The notes under the pieces: model-generated | Databases searched by the model: none | What the model saw: only the letters and a program-made list of their open reading frames with translations | What the model was told of the DNA's origin: nothing | Shown: in pieces, positions 1 to 6,785 of the stretch | How positions within the stretch are numbered: position 1 is the stretch's first letter | Layout: each line of letters starts with the position of its first letter | NCBI GenBank assembly: GCA_902476665.1 | Contig: CABSEO010000087.1 | Coordinates: 1-7,516 of the forward strand | Direction: 5' to 3' | Length of the DNA: 7,516 bases | From: an uncultured Emergencia sp. | GTDB lineage: Bacteria > Bacillota > Clostridia > Peptostreptococcales > Anaerovoracaceae | Translations under genes and position numbers: made by a program

Positions 1-863
<863 letters not shown>

Positions 864-869
864 TCAAAT

Positions 870-898
870 ATTTTACTCGCTTTAAACCCATTTGTCCA
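870..898 (-). promoter_or_regulatory. Predicted sigma-A promoter of pyrG
   Basis: On the minus strand TGGACA (893-898) and TAAAAT (870-875) are separated by exactly 17 nt. Transcription would begin near 863. It lies between the mntP stop and pyrG, as expected if pyrG is transcribed independently of mntP. No intrinsic terminator was found after mntP, so read-through from mntP may also reach pyrG. Confidence 0.6.
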
Positions 899-960
899 GC
901 AGTTTTTATGGAATGTAAAATTTTTCTCTTTCTTCATTGTCATGGAACAGCCTGCTGAGC

Positions 961-1527
961 CTATCCGATGATCCCTGTATGTTCCAGCAGGATCTTCAGT
1001 CCGATAAATATCAGAATCAACCCCCCTGCAATCTCTGCCTTATCTTTATACTTCAGTCCGAACACATTTCCCACCTTCAGTCCGAAAGCAGAAAAAGCAA
1101 AGGTGGTAATGCCGATAAGCGACACCGCAACTGTAATGTTTACATCCGGAAGCAGCGCAAAGGTAATGCCGACAGCAAGTGCATCAATACTGGTCGCAAT
1201 AGCTAAGACTCCCATTGTTTTCACTCCGAAAGAAGCATCTTCACAGGCCTCCTCCTTTGACAAACCTTCTCTGATCATGCCTGCACCGATTAGAAACAGC
1301 AGTCCGAATGCAACCCAGTGATCAAAAGACGTGATATATTTTTCAAAGGCTGAGCCGAACAGATACCCGATAAAAGGCATCAGAGCCTGAAATCCACCGA
1401 ACCACACCCCGGTAATCAGATAGTGTTTCCACTTTAATTTTCCTACAGACAGGCCCTTACAGATTGAAACTGCAAAAGCATCCATAGAAAGCCCTGCACC
1501 GATTAAAAAGAGTCCTGTTATTCCCAT
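961..1527 (-). CDS. mntP: Manganese efflux pump MntP
   Basis: MntP is a small inner-membrane exporter that removes excess Mn(II) from the cytoplasm. The 188-residue product has the family's usual length, about six hydrophobic segments, and two internally similar halves. The first half has SMDAFAVS (residues 14-21, Asp16) and the second SIDALAVG (113-120, Asp115). These are the paired Asp-containing helices expected to line the metal path. A charged loop, REGLSKEEACED, separates the halves. The start at 1527 is preceded by GGAGG (1536-1540) at 8-nt spacing. A longer reading frame back to 1602 would begin inside the riboswitch terminator and is not used. The leader RNA carries a manganese riboswitch, which independently supports the assignment. 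Very confident. Confidence 0.96.
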   Translation of the reverse strand: MGITGLFLIGAGLSMDAFAVSICKGLSVGKLKWKHYLITGVWFGGFQALMPFIGYLFGSAFEKYITSFDHWVAFGLLFLIGAGMIREGLSKEEACEDASFGVKTMGVLAIATSIDALAVGITFALLPDVNITVAVSLIGITTFAFSAFGLKVGNVFGLKYKDKAEIAGGLILIFIGLKILLEHTGIIG

Positions 1528-1580
1528 AAAATTATCCTCCCGTATTGTATAGAATCCGGCTGTTTTATCCGTCCCGGCAC

Positions 1581-1620
1581 AAAAAAAGACTCCAGGTACC
1601 AAAAAGCCGTACCTTGAGTC
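1581..1620 (-). terminator. Riboswitch-controlled intrinsic terminator of mntP leader
   Basis: On the minus strand GACTCAAGGTAC (1609-1620) pairs with GTACCTGGAGTC (1588-1599), leaving one A-G mismatch. Seven T residues follow (1581-1587). The 5' arm contains the CTCAA that also forms the 3' side of riboswitch helix P1. Terminator and P1 are therefore mutually exclusive, which predicts termination at low manganese and read-through into mntP at high manganese. Confidence 0.9.
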
Positions 1621-1702
1621 TCGTTATTTAAGACAAGCCAGATGAGCCAAATCATCAGTCTGTTGACTTTGTCACTCCTTGTAGAGCTATCTACTCCCTC
1701 AA
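1614..1702 (-). promoter_or_regulatory. yybP-ykoY manganese riboswitch aptamer
   Basis: The leader RNA shows the hallmarks of the yybP-ykoY family, which binds Mn(II). P1 is UUGAG (1698-1702) with CUCAA (1614-1618). The conserved loop GGGAGUAG follows the 5' strand of P1. A hairpin GUAGA/UCUAC is next. A long arm is formed by GACAA (1669-1673) with UUGUC (1632-1636), and inside it GAUGA (1652-1656) with UCAUC (1641-1645). The conserved ACGAGAC lies just before the 3' side of P1. The two conserved loops, GGGAGUAG and the GAGAC side, meet in known structures to hold the metal. mntP is a classic target of this RNA. I identified it from recalled consensus and hand pairing, not a covariance search. 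Confidence 0.9.
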
Positions 1703-1711
1703 CGCTTAGTC

Positions 1712-1740
1712 AGTGTAGCATAATATGAAAAAAAAGTCAA
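1712..1740 (-). promoter_or_regulatory. Promoter of the riboswitch-mntP transcript
   Basis: TTGACT (1735-1740) and TACACT (1712-1717) are 17 nt apart on the minus strand, with a TG one base before the -10 box (extended -10). Transcription would start near 1705, just ahead of riboswitch helix P1, which fits the aptamer boundary well. The -35 box lies only 10 nt past the HAD gene stop codon. Confidence 0.85.
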
Positions 1741-1749
1741 TATTACTGT

Positions 1750-2403
1750 TCACATACCGATTAAAAGTTTCTGCAGTGCTCTGGAATCAGATGCGATTAC
1801 AGATGCCCCCATCTGTACAAGTGCAGCTCTGTCACGAAATCCCCAGTCTACAGAAATACAGTCCATTTCCGCATTCTTCGCAGTTTCCAGATCCACCTCA
1901 CTGTCTCCGATATAGACTGCTTTGTCTTTCCCAATCTGAAGCTGCCGAAGCACTTCCAGAACGGAATCCGGCGCAGGTTTTCGGCGAATGCCCTCTTTTA
2001 CACCGGCAGTACAGTCAAAGAGTCCTTTAAAATGCCTGCTGCACAGTATCTGAACTCCATAATCAGGTTTATTAGATACAACTGCAGTTTTCATTCCTTT
2101 TTGCCGGAGGGCTCTGATCAGCTCTCTGATCCCCTCGTAAGGTCCTGTATGATCATCACAGTGGACAGCATAATATTCATTAAAGGTTTCCACCAGCCGA
2201 TCTCTTTCCTCTATACCTGCATTTTCCGGCAGACAGCGTTCAGCCAGATTCAAAATACCGTTTCCAAGGAACAATCTGATCTCACAGCTGCTGCGCTGCG
2301 GATATCCACAGCTTTTCAGTGCATAGTTCATGCTTGTGACCAGATCCTCAAGGGTATTCAGAATTGTTCCGTCTAAATCAAAAATTGCTAAATCGTATTT
2401 CAT
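1750..2403 (-). CDS. HAD-superfamily hydrolase, phosphoglycolate phosphatase-like
   Basis: This is a 217-residue cytosolic phosphatase of HAD subclass IA, close to the phosphoglycolate phosphatase / pyrophosphatase PpaX group. Motif I is DLDGT, with nucleophile Asp9 and acid/base Asp11. A helical cap follows at roughly residues 15-85. Motif II is VVSNKP (Ser110), motif III is RRKPAP (Lys142), and motif IV is GDSEVD (Asp167, Asp171), so all catalytic residues are present. The C-terminal SVDWGFRD is typical of the group. The true substrate cannot be read from sequence; candidates include phosphoglycolate, other sugar phosphates and pyrophosphate. The ATG at 2403 is preferred: it has GGGTGG at 2410-2415 and directly precedes the conserved KYDLAIFDLDGT. 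A TTG nine codons upstream has no ribosome site. No terminator separates this gene from the mntP promoter. Confidence 0.92.
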   Translation of the reverse strand: MKYDLAIFDLDGTILNTLEDLVTSMNYALKSCGYPQRSSCEIRLFLGNGILNLAERCLPENAGIEERDRLVETFNEYYAVHCDDHTGPYEGIRELIRALRQKGMKTAVVSNKPDYGVQILCSRHFKGLFDCTAGVKEGIRRKPAPDSVLEVLRQLQIGKDKAVYIGDSEVDLETAKNAEMDCISVDWGFRDRAALVQMGASVIASDSRALQKLLIGM

Positions 2404-2463
2404 TGCAAACCACCCGCTTTTCTGTTCCAATAAAAATAGTCGGCTCCGTCGATTTTTTCACGG

Positions 2464-2492
2464 TTGACTTTTTGATATTGTGAAAATATGAT
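2464..2492 (+). promoter_or_regulatory. Upstream rightward promoter (P1) in the HAD-tetR gap
   Basis: TTGACT (2464-2469) and TATGAT (2487-2492) are 17 nt apart, close to the consensus. Transcription would start near 2499 and run about 195 nt before the TetR start codon. No ATG-initiated reading frame is seen in that leader. It could serve as a distal, unregulated promoter for the tetR operon or make a short noncoding RNA. Confidence 0.5.
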
Positions 2493-2530
2493 TAATTAAT
2501 ATTTCCTGCAGTATAAAAAACACCTCATCA

Positions 2531-2559
2531 AGTGTATCAGATTCTTTTTCATACCGCAA
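2531..2559 (-). promoter_or_regulatory. Predicted promoter of the HAD phosphatase gene
   Basis: On the minus strand TTGCGG (2554-2559) and TACACT (2531-2536) are separated by 17 nt, with a TG one base before the -10 box. Transcription would start near 2524, leaving a leader of about 120 nt before the HAD ATG. The -35 box is imperfect, so confidence is moderate. Confidence 0.45.
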
Positions 2560-2619
2560 GCGGATATCTTCATCTCGCTTATCATTCTCAGCTTTTCTTT
2601 ATTTTTTTGCACTTTACAA

Positions 2620-2648
2620 TTGACCGGAAATTTAAAAAGTGTTATCAT
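2620..2648 (+). promoter_or_regulatory. Proximal promoter (P2) of the tetR-radical SAM operon
   Basis: TTGACC (2620-2625) and TATCAT (2643-2648) are exactly 17 nt apart on the plus strand. Transcription would start near 2655, directly in front of the inverted repeat at 2658-2673. A repressor bound there would block initiation or early elongation. Confidence 0.75.
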
Positions 2649-2657
2649 AGCAATAAA

Positions 2658-2673
2658 CAGACCACCCGGTCTG
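2658..2673. promoter_or_regulatory. Probable TetR operator (inverted repeat CAGACC-N4-GGTCTG)
   Basis: A perfect 6-bp inverted repeat with a 4-nt ACCC spacer sits at the predicted transcription start, 21 nt before the TetR start codon. Position, symmetry and size fit an operator bound by the TetR dimer encoded just downstream, implying autorepression. No second copy was noticed by eye elsewhere in the window. Binding by this regulator is inferred from adjacency. Confidence 0.7.
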
Positions 2674-2693
2674 AATTTAGGAGAGTGTGATCT

Positions 2694-3329
2694 ATGAAAC
2701 GCGAACTCAAGAACGCCCTGTCTAAGCAGCGAATTATCATGGCAGCTTTACAGGAATTTTCTGTAAAGGGATACGAAAAATCTTCTCTGAATACCCTCTG
2801 CCAAACCAATAATCTTTCCAAGGGAATTATCTATCATCATTTCAACAGCAAGGATGAGCTGTATCTCGCCTGTCTTCAGCAATGTTTTGAGGCATTCTCA
2901 GAATACATGGAAGAGAGAAAAAAGGGATTTACAGGAACATTAGAAGAAAAGCTCAAGGCATACTTTGACGGAAGGATGTCCTTTTTTCTGGAAAGCCCTA
3001 TTTATTCAGGCATTTTTCTGGATGCAACCTTTCATCCCGGAGGACTGGCAGAAGAAATCTCCGCCTGCAGAAAGGAATTTGAGCAGCTCAGCCTCTCAAT
3101 ACTGACCGGATTTCTCAGCCAGAAAACTTTGAGAAAGGGTCTTTCACTTCCGCTTATCGTTGAGGACTTCAGATTATATATTGAATATTTCAATCTTCAG
3201 TTTGCAGAGTCCTTTCGCAATAATTTATCAAACATATCTGCGGAGGAAATTTTTCGCGAACATGAAGCCAGGTTTCGGCGTCATCTGTCGATTCTGCTTT
3301 ACGGCATATTAGAAGAAAAAGATATATAA
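2694..3329 (+). CDS. TetR/AcrR-family transcriptional regulator
   Basis: This is a 211-residue DNA-binding repressor, a typical TetR length. The N-terminal helix-turn-helix domain spans about residues 10-56. It shows the family pattern: AALQEFSVKGYEKSSLNTL for the first helices, then the recognition helix region LSKGIIYHHFNSKDEL, where GxxYxHFxxKxEL is diagnostic. Residues about 60-211 form the ligand-binding and dimerisation domain, which is variable and does not reveal the ligand. AGGAG at 2679-2683 supports the start. It is first in an operon with the radical SAM gene (43-nt gap, same strand, no terminator between), and a palindromic operator overlaps its promoter. It most likely represses itself and the enzyme until an inducer binds. 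The inducer is unknown. Confidence 0.93.
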   Translation: MKRELKNALSKQRIIMAALQEFSVKGYEKSSLNTLCQTNNLSKGIIYHHFNSKDELYLACLQQCFEAFSEYMEERKKGFTGTLEEKLKAYFDGRMSFFLESPIYSGIFLDATFHPGGLAEEISACRKEFEQLSLSILTGFLSQKTLRKGLSLPLIVEDFRLYIEYFNLQFAESFRNNLSNISAEEIFREHEARFRRHLSILLYGILEEKDI

Positions 3330-3372
3330 ATGTACATAAATACATACATTAACTACAAGGAGGTAATCAATC

Positions 3373-4764
3373 ATGTCAATTCACGGAGCACATGCTATAG
3401 AAAGAAAAGCTTTTGAAATGGGTATTGAAAAAATCATTAACAAGGCACAAAAGGGTGAAGATACGGCGGAAGCCTTTCGTCACATCATCGATATGATGCA
3501 GAAAATTCTTGGCAGTTCCTGGGAACCTTCTTCATTTGATATGCTGCGTTCTTTAACCTGTAACCCAGACAGCAAATGGACCCGCTATACCCAGCGAATC
3601 CTAAAAGATGTCGATCCGCATATCCTGAAAACCTTCGCTCTTAACGCAGGCTATGAAGCCGGTTTTCGGGGATATAAAACATCGCTGAAGATGTCAGAAA
3701 AATATCAGTGCAATATCCCATGGATCATCCTGATGGATCCGACAACTGCCTGCAATCTGCATTGCACCGGATGCTGGGCAGCAGAATACGGAGACAAAAT
3801 GAACCTGTCCTTTGATGATATGGACAGAATCGTAAGCGAGGGCAAATCCTTAGGTATACATGCCTATCTGTTTACAGGAGGAGAACCTCTCATTAAAAAG
3901 AAGGAACTGATTAAACTCTGTAAAAAGCATAAAGACTGTGCATTTCATGCATTCACCAACGGAACTCTCATTGATGAGGAATTCTGTAACGACCTGCTTG
4001 AGGTTGGAAATTTCTTTGTATCAGTCAGCATTGAAGGATTTGAGGAGAGCAACGACAGCCGCAGAGGCAGCGGTCATTATCAGAAGGCCCTGGATTCTAT
4101 GGATCTGATGCACAGTAAAAAAATCCCATTTGGTGTATCTATCTGTTACACCAGTGTGAACTACAAGACCGTTACCAGTGACGAATTTTTGGATATGCTC
4201 ATCAGCAAAGGCTGTATTTTTGCATGGTATTTCCATTATATGCCTGTTGGAGTAAATGCAAGCACGGATCTGCTGCTTTCTCCTGAGCAGAGAGCCTATA
4301 TGCATGACAGAATTCGAGAAATCCGAGGTCTTGAGGGTGGAAAAGAAATCTTCGCAATCGATTTCCAGAATGACGGAGAATTTGTTCACGGATGTATTGC
4401 TGCCGGCGAACGGTATTGTCACATCAATGCCAATGGTGATGTTGAACCATGTGTATTCATCCATTACTCTGGCGCAAACATCAAGGAACGCTCTCTGATC
4501 GAATGTCTGCAGCAGCCACTGTTCCTTGCCTATAGAAAAGGGCAGCCATTCAACGACAATCATCTGCGGCCTTGTCCGATGCTTGAAAACCCGGAAATTC
4601 TTCCAGAGCTGGTTAAGATGACCGGCGCAAAATCAACAGATCTGGAAGCTCCGGAATCTGCCGATCAATTATGCAGCAAATGTACCGAATATGCTGCAAA
4701 ATGGAAAGACACCGCAGACAGAATCTGGAGTGAAACACAGAAAAGCCAAAACGACCAGAAATAA
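3373..4764 (+). CDS. Radical SAM enzyme with SPASM-like C-terminal domain, function unknown
   Basis: This 463-residue cytosolic iron-sulfur enzyme has three parts. Residues 1-115 form an extension, apparently helical. The radical SAM core carries CNLHCTGC (Cys127, Cys131, Cys134), which binds the [4Fe-4S] cluster that cleaves S-adenosylmethionine, and GGEP at 169-172, which contacts SAM. The C-terminal part holds extra cysteines: 341, 349, 360 (in a G-x4-C context, NGDVEPC), 401, and the pair 434/437. This fits one or two auxiliary clusters of the SPASM/twitch type. SPASM enzymes often modify peptides, but no short precursor gene is visible here: only 43 nt precede the gene, and a terminator closes the operon 25 nt after it. 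The substrate may be encoded elsewhere or be a cofactor, lipid or other small molecule. AAGGAGG at 3357-3363 fixes the start. Family confident, function unknown. Confidence 0.9.
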   Translation: MSIHGAHAIERKAFEMGIEKIINKAQKGEDTAEAFRHIIDMMQKILGSSWEPSSFDMLRSLTCNPDSKWTRYTQRILKDVDPHILKTFALNAGYEAGFRGYKTSLKMSEKYQCNIPWIILMDPTTACNLHCTGCWAAEYGDKMNLSFDDMDRIVSEGKSLGIHAYLFTGGEPLIKKKELIKLCKKHKDCAFHAFTNGTLIDEEFCNDLLEVGNFFVSVSIEGFEESNDSRRGSGHYQKALDSMDLMHSKKIPFGVSICYTSVNYKTVTSDEFLDMLISKGCIFAWYFHYMPVGVNASTDLLLSPEQRAYMHDRIREIRGLEGGKEIFAIDFQNDGEFVHGCIAAGERYCHINANGDVEPCVFIHYSGANIKERSLIECLQQPLFLAYRKGQPFNDNHLRPCPMLENPEILPELVKMTGAKSTDLEAPESADQLCSKCTEYAAKWKDTADRIWSETQKSQNDQK

Positions 4765-4788
4765 GACGTATTGCAGATCATATACATA

Positions 4789-4828
4789 AAAAACCGGTGC
4801 TTCAGACGAATCTGAAGCACCGGTTTTT
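4789..4828. terminator. Bidirectional intrinsic terminator between convergent genes
   Basis: A perfect 18-bp inverted repeat (4789-4806 with 4811-4828) has a CGAA tetraloop and a GC-rich core, CCGGTGCTTCAGA. Five A residues on the left and five T residues on the right give a T tract in either direction. It ends the radical SAM operon on the plus strand and the ABC exporter operon on the minus strand. Confidence 0.96.
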
Positions 4829-4862
4829 ACTGTCTCAAACCTGAATTTATCTGTATGAGATG

Positions 4863-6785
4863 CTATTCCAGTTCAAAAGCTCCTGTATAAAGCTGATAGT
4901 AGGTTCCCTTTTCTCCTATGAGTTTTTCGTGATTTCCCCGCTCAATGATGTGCCCGTGATCAAGCACCATAATTACATCTGAATTCTGAACTGTAGAAAG
5001 TCTATGTGCAATGACAAATACCGTCCTGCCTTTCATCAGCTTATCCATACCATCCTGTACCAGTCCTTCTGTACGGGTATCAATAGAAGAAGTGGCCTCA
5101 TCCATGATCATGACCGGCGGATCCGATACAGCAGCACGGGCAATGGAAATCAGCTGTCGCTGTCCCTGAGAAAGGCCGCTGCCGTCACCACTCAAAACTG
5201 TATCATATCCTTTTGGAAGCCTTCTGATAAAACTGTCAGCATTAGCCAGTTTTGCAGCTGCAATGCAGTCTTCGTCACTCGCCTGCGGATTTCCGTACCG
5301 GAGATTTTCCATGACGGTGCCGGTAAACAGATTTACTTCCTGCAGAACAATGCCCAGAGATCTGCGGAGATCCGCTTTTTTTATGGTATTGATATCAATA
5401 CCGTCATACTGTATTTTTCCGTCTGCAACATCATAAAACCGATTGATGAGATTTGTAATCGTGGTCTTTCCTGCCCCTGTTGCCCCTACAAAGGCAATCT
5501 TCTGTCCGGGTTCGGCATAAAGAGAAATATCGTGCAGAATCTGTTTTTCCGGCGTATAACCGAAATCCACATGGTCAAACACTACTCTTCCTTCCAGTTT
5601 TGTATAGGTCACAGTTCCGTCTTCGTGAGGCTGTTTCCAGGCCCACATACCGGTGTGCTCATCTGTTTCCCGGATTTTTCCTGCTTCTTCTCTGGCATTT
5701 ACCAGCGTTACCCGTCCCTCATCCTGCTCAGGTTTTTCATCCATAAAGGCAAAGATGCGGGAAGCACCTGCCAAAGCCGTGACAATTGCATTAAACTGAT
5801 TGGAAATCTGTGCTATCGGATTGGTAAAATTTCTTGAAAGGGTAAGGAAGGAAGCTATCATGCCCAATGTCAGTTCTCCCGTACCGGTCAGTCCCAGATT
5901 CGTCACACCGGCAATCGCCATATATGCGCCTACCACTGCAATCACGACATACTGCATATACCCCAGAGCACTCATCATGGGCATCATAGAGTTGGCATAT
6001 CCGTTGGCCTTGGCGGCACTTTCTGCCCATGCCCTGTTTTTTTCACCAAGTCCCTGTTTTGCTTTATCCTCATGGCAGAACACTTTAATAACTTTCTGCC
6101 CGTTCACCATTTCTTCCACAAAGGCATTCACATCAGCCAGAGTTTTCTGCTGCATCACAAAGAACACACCGATCCGTTCTGTTACTGCCTTGACAATCTG
6201 AAGAATCAGGAAGATAGCACAGACTGTAATCAGTGTCAGCCATATACTGACATAGAGCATACTGATAAACACGGCCGCAATAGTAAATAACGAAGCAATG
6301 AGTTGTGACATGGACTGTGCTATCATCTGCCGCAAGGTATCTGTATCATTGGTGTAGAGACTCATAATATCACCATGGGTACGTGTATCAAATGCACGAA
6401 TGGGAAGTCTCTGCATCTTTTCAAACATTTCGTCACGAATCTTCTTCAGTGTTCCCTGTGCAACAGTGACAATCACCCGGTTATACAGCAGTGTTGACAG
6501 CACACCTGCCAGATAAACCGCCCCCATCACAGTTATGGCTTTCAGCAGTCCGGTGAACACCGGTGTATCTGACCCAAGAATCGGTACGATATAGTCATCT
6601 ATCAGCGTCTGCAGAAACAGTGACGCTGCTGCCGACGCCACAGAACTGATCAGAATACACACAACAACAAAAATAAGTCTTCGTTTATAATCTTTCATAT
6701 AGGCAAGCAGTCTGCCCAGTGTCTTCAAATCAAACCGTTCTCTGGGCGGTCTTCCTTCAGAATGCGTTCTGTCTTTTTTATTCAT
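4863..6785 (-). CDS. ABC exporter half-transporter, consensus-site subunit of a heterodimer
   Basis: This 640-residue membrane protein fuses a six-helix exporter domain (about residues 35-345) to a nucleotide-binding domain (about 400-640). The ATPase has Tyr410 (A-loop), Walker A GATGAGKT (434-441), Q-loop Gln482, signature LSQGQ (538-542), Walker B VMIMD plus catalytic Glu563, and switch His594. LSQGQ departs from the usual LSGGQ, while its own Walker A and B and His are intact. This is the TM288/LmrD/BmrD-like partner of a heterodimeric exporter. Between the domains is a linker-like stretch of about 45 residues (352-396), including DEHTGMWAWKQPHEDG. The start codon lies inside the end of the upstream gene (8-nt overlap, ATGAATAA), implying translational coupling. 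Likely cargoes are drugs, lipids or peptides. The sequence does not say which, nor link it to the TetR pair. Confidence 0.95.
   Translation of the reverse strand: MNKKDRTHSEGRPPRERFDLKTLGRLLAYMKDYKRRLIFVVVCILISSVASAAASLFLQTLIDDYIVPILGSDTPVFTGLLKAITVMGAVYLAGVLSTLLYNRVIVTVAQGTLKKIRDEMFEKMQRLPIRAFDTRTHGDIMSLYTNDTDTLRQMIAQSMSQLIASLFTIAAVFISMLYVSIWLTLITVCAIFLILQIVKAVTERIGVFFVMQQKTLADVNAFVEEMVNGQKVIKVFCHEDKAKQGLGEKNRAWAESAAKANGYANSMMPMMSALGYMQYVVIAVVGAYMAIAGVTNLGLTGTGELTLGMIASFLTLSRNFTNPIAQISNQFNAIVTALAGASRIFAFMDEKPEQDEGRVTLVNAREEAGKIRETDEHTGMWAWKQPHEDGTVTYTKLEGRVVFDHVDFGYTPEKQILHDISLYAEPGQKIAFVGATGAGKTTITNLINRFYDVADGKIQYDGIDINTIKKADLRRSLGIVLQEVNLFTGTVMENLRYGNPQASDEDCIAAAKLANADSFIRRLPKGYDTVLSGDGSGLSQGQRQLISIARAAVSDPPVMIMDEATSSIDTRTEGLVQDGMDKLMKGRTVFVIAHRLSTVQNSDVIMVLDHGHIIERGNHEKLIGEKGTYYQLYTGAFELE

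Larger units (their letters stand above)
2461..2598 (-). other. Possible small coding remnant upstream of the HAD gene
   Basis: A 46-codon stop-to-stop frame reads like protein, with a charged helix-like stretch (KRDEDIRLRYEKESDTLDEV) followed by a hydrophobic one (FFILQEILI). It has no ATG and no ribosome site. It is in the same frame as the HAD gene and separated from it by a single TGA at 2458-2460. A one-base change in the A-rich stretch near 2593-2608 would join it to a GTG-initiated frame. It overlaps the predicted HAD promoter on the same strand, which argues against a living gene. It may be a decayed gene or chance. I recognise no family. Confidence 0.2.

Noticed and set aside
943..986. 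Inverted repeat TGGAACA/TGTTCCA at the end of mntP as a possible terminator
   Set aside because: The loop is 30 nt, part of the repeat is coding, and no T run follows on the minus strand.
1528..1602. Longer N-terminus for MntP starting at 1602
   Set aside because: The extra 25 codons lie in the riboswitch terminator and leader; GGAGG at 1536-1540 points to 1527, and the resulting 188 residues match the usual family length.
2515..2535. Small hairpin followed by a T run on the minus strand (ACACTT, GATG loop, AGGTGT)
   Set aside because: Its 5' arm is the predicted HAD -10 region, so it would not be in that transcript; the six-pair stem includes a G-T pair, and no gene upstream on that strand needs a terminator.
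4021..4563. Minus-strand reading frame of 180 codons opposite the radical SAM gene
   Set aside because: Antisense to a well-supported enzyme; no ribosome site or promoter and no recognisable domain.
5004..5837. Long plus-strand reading frame (277 codons) opposite the ABC exporter gene
   Set aside because: It lies wholly antisense to clear Walker A, signature and Walker B coding sequence, its product is Cys/Ile/Phe-rich without recognisable motifs, and there is no promoter or ribosome site. It is a shadow of the real gene.
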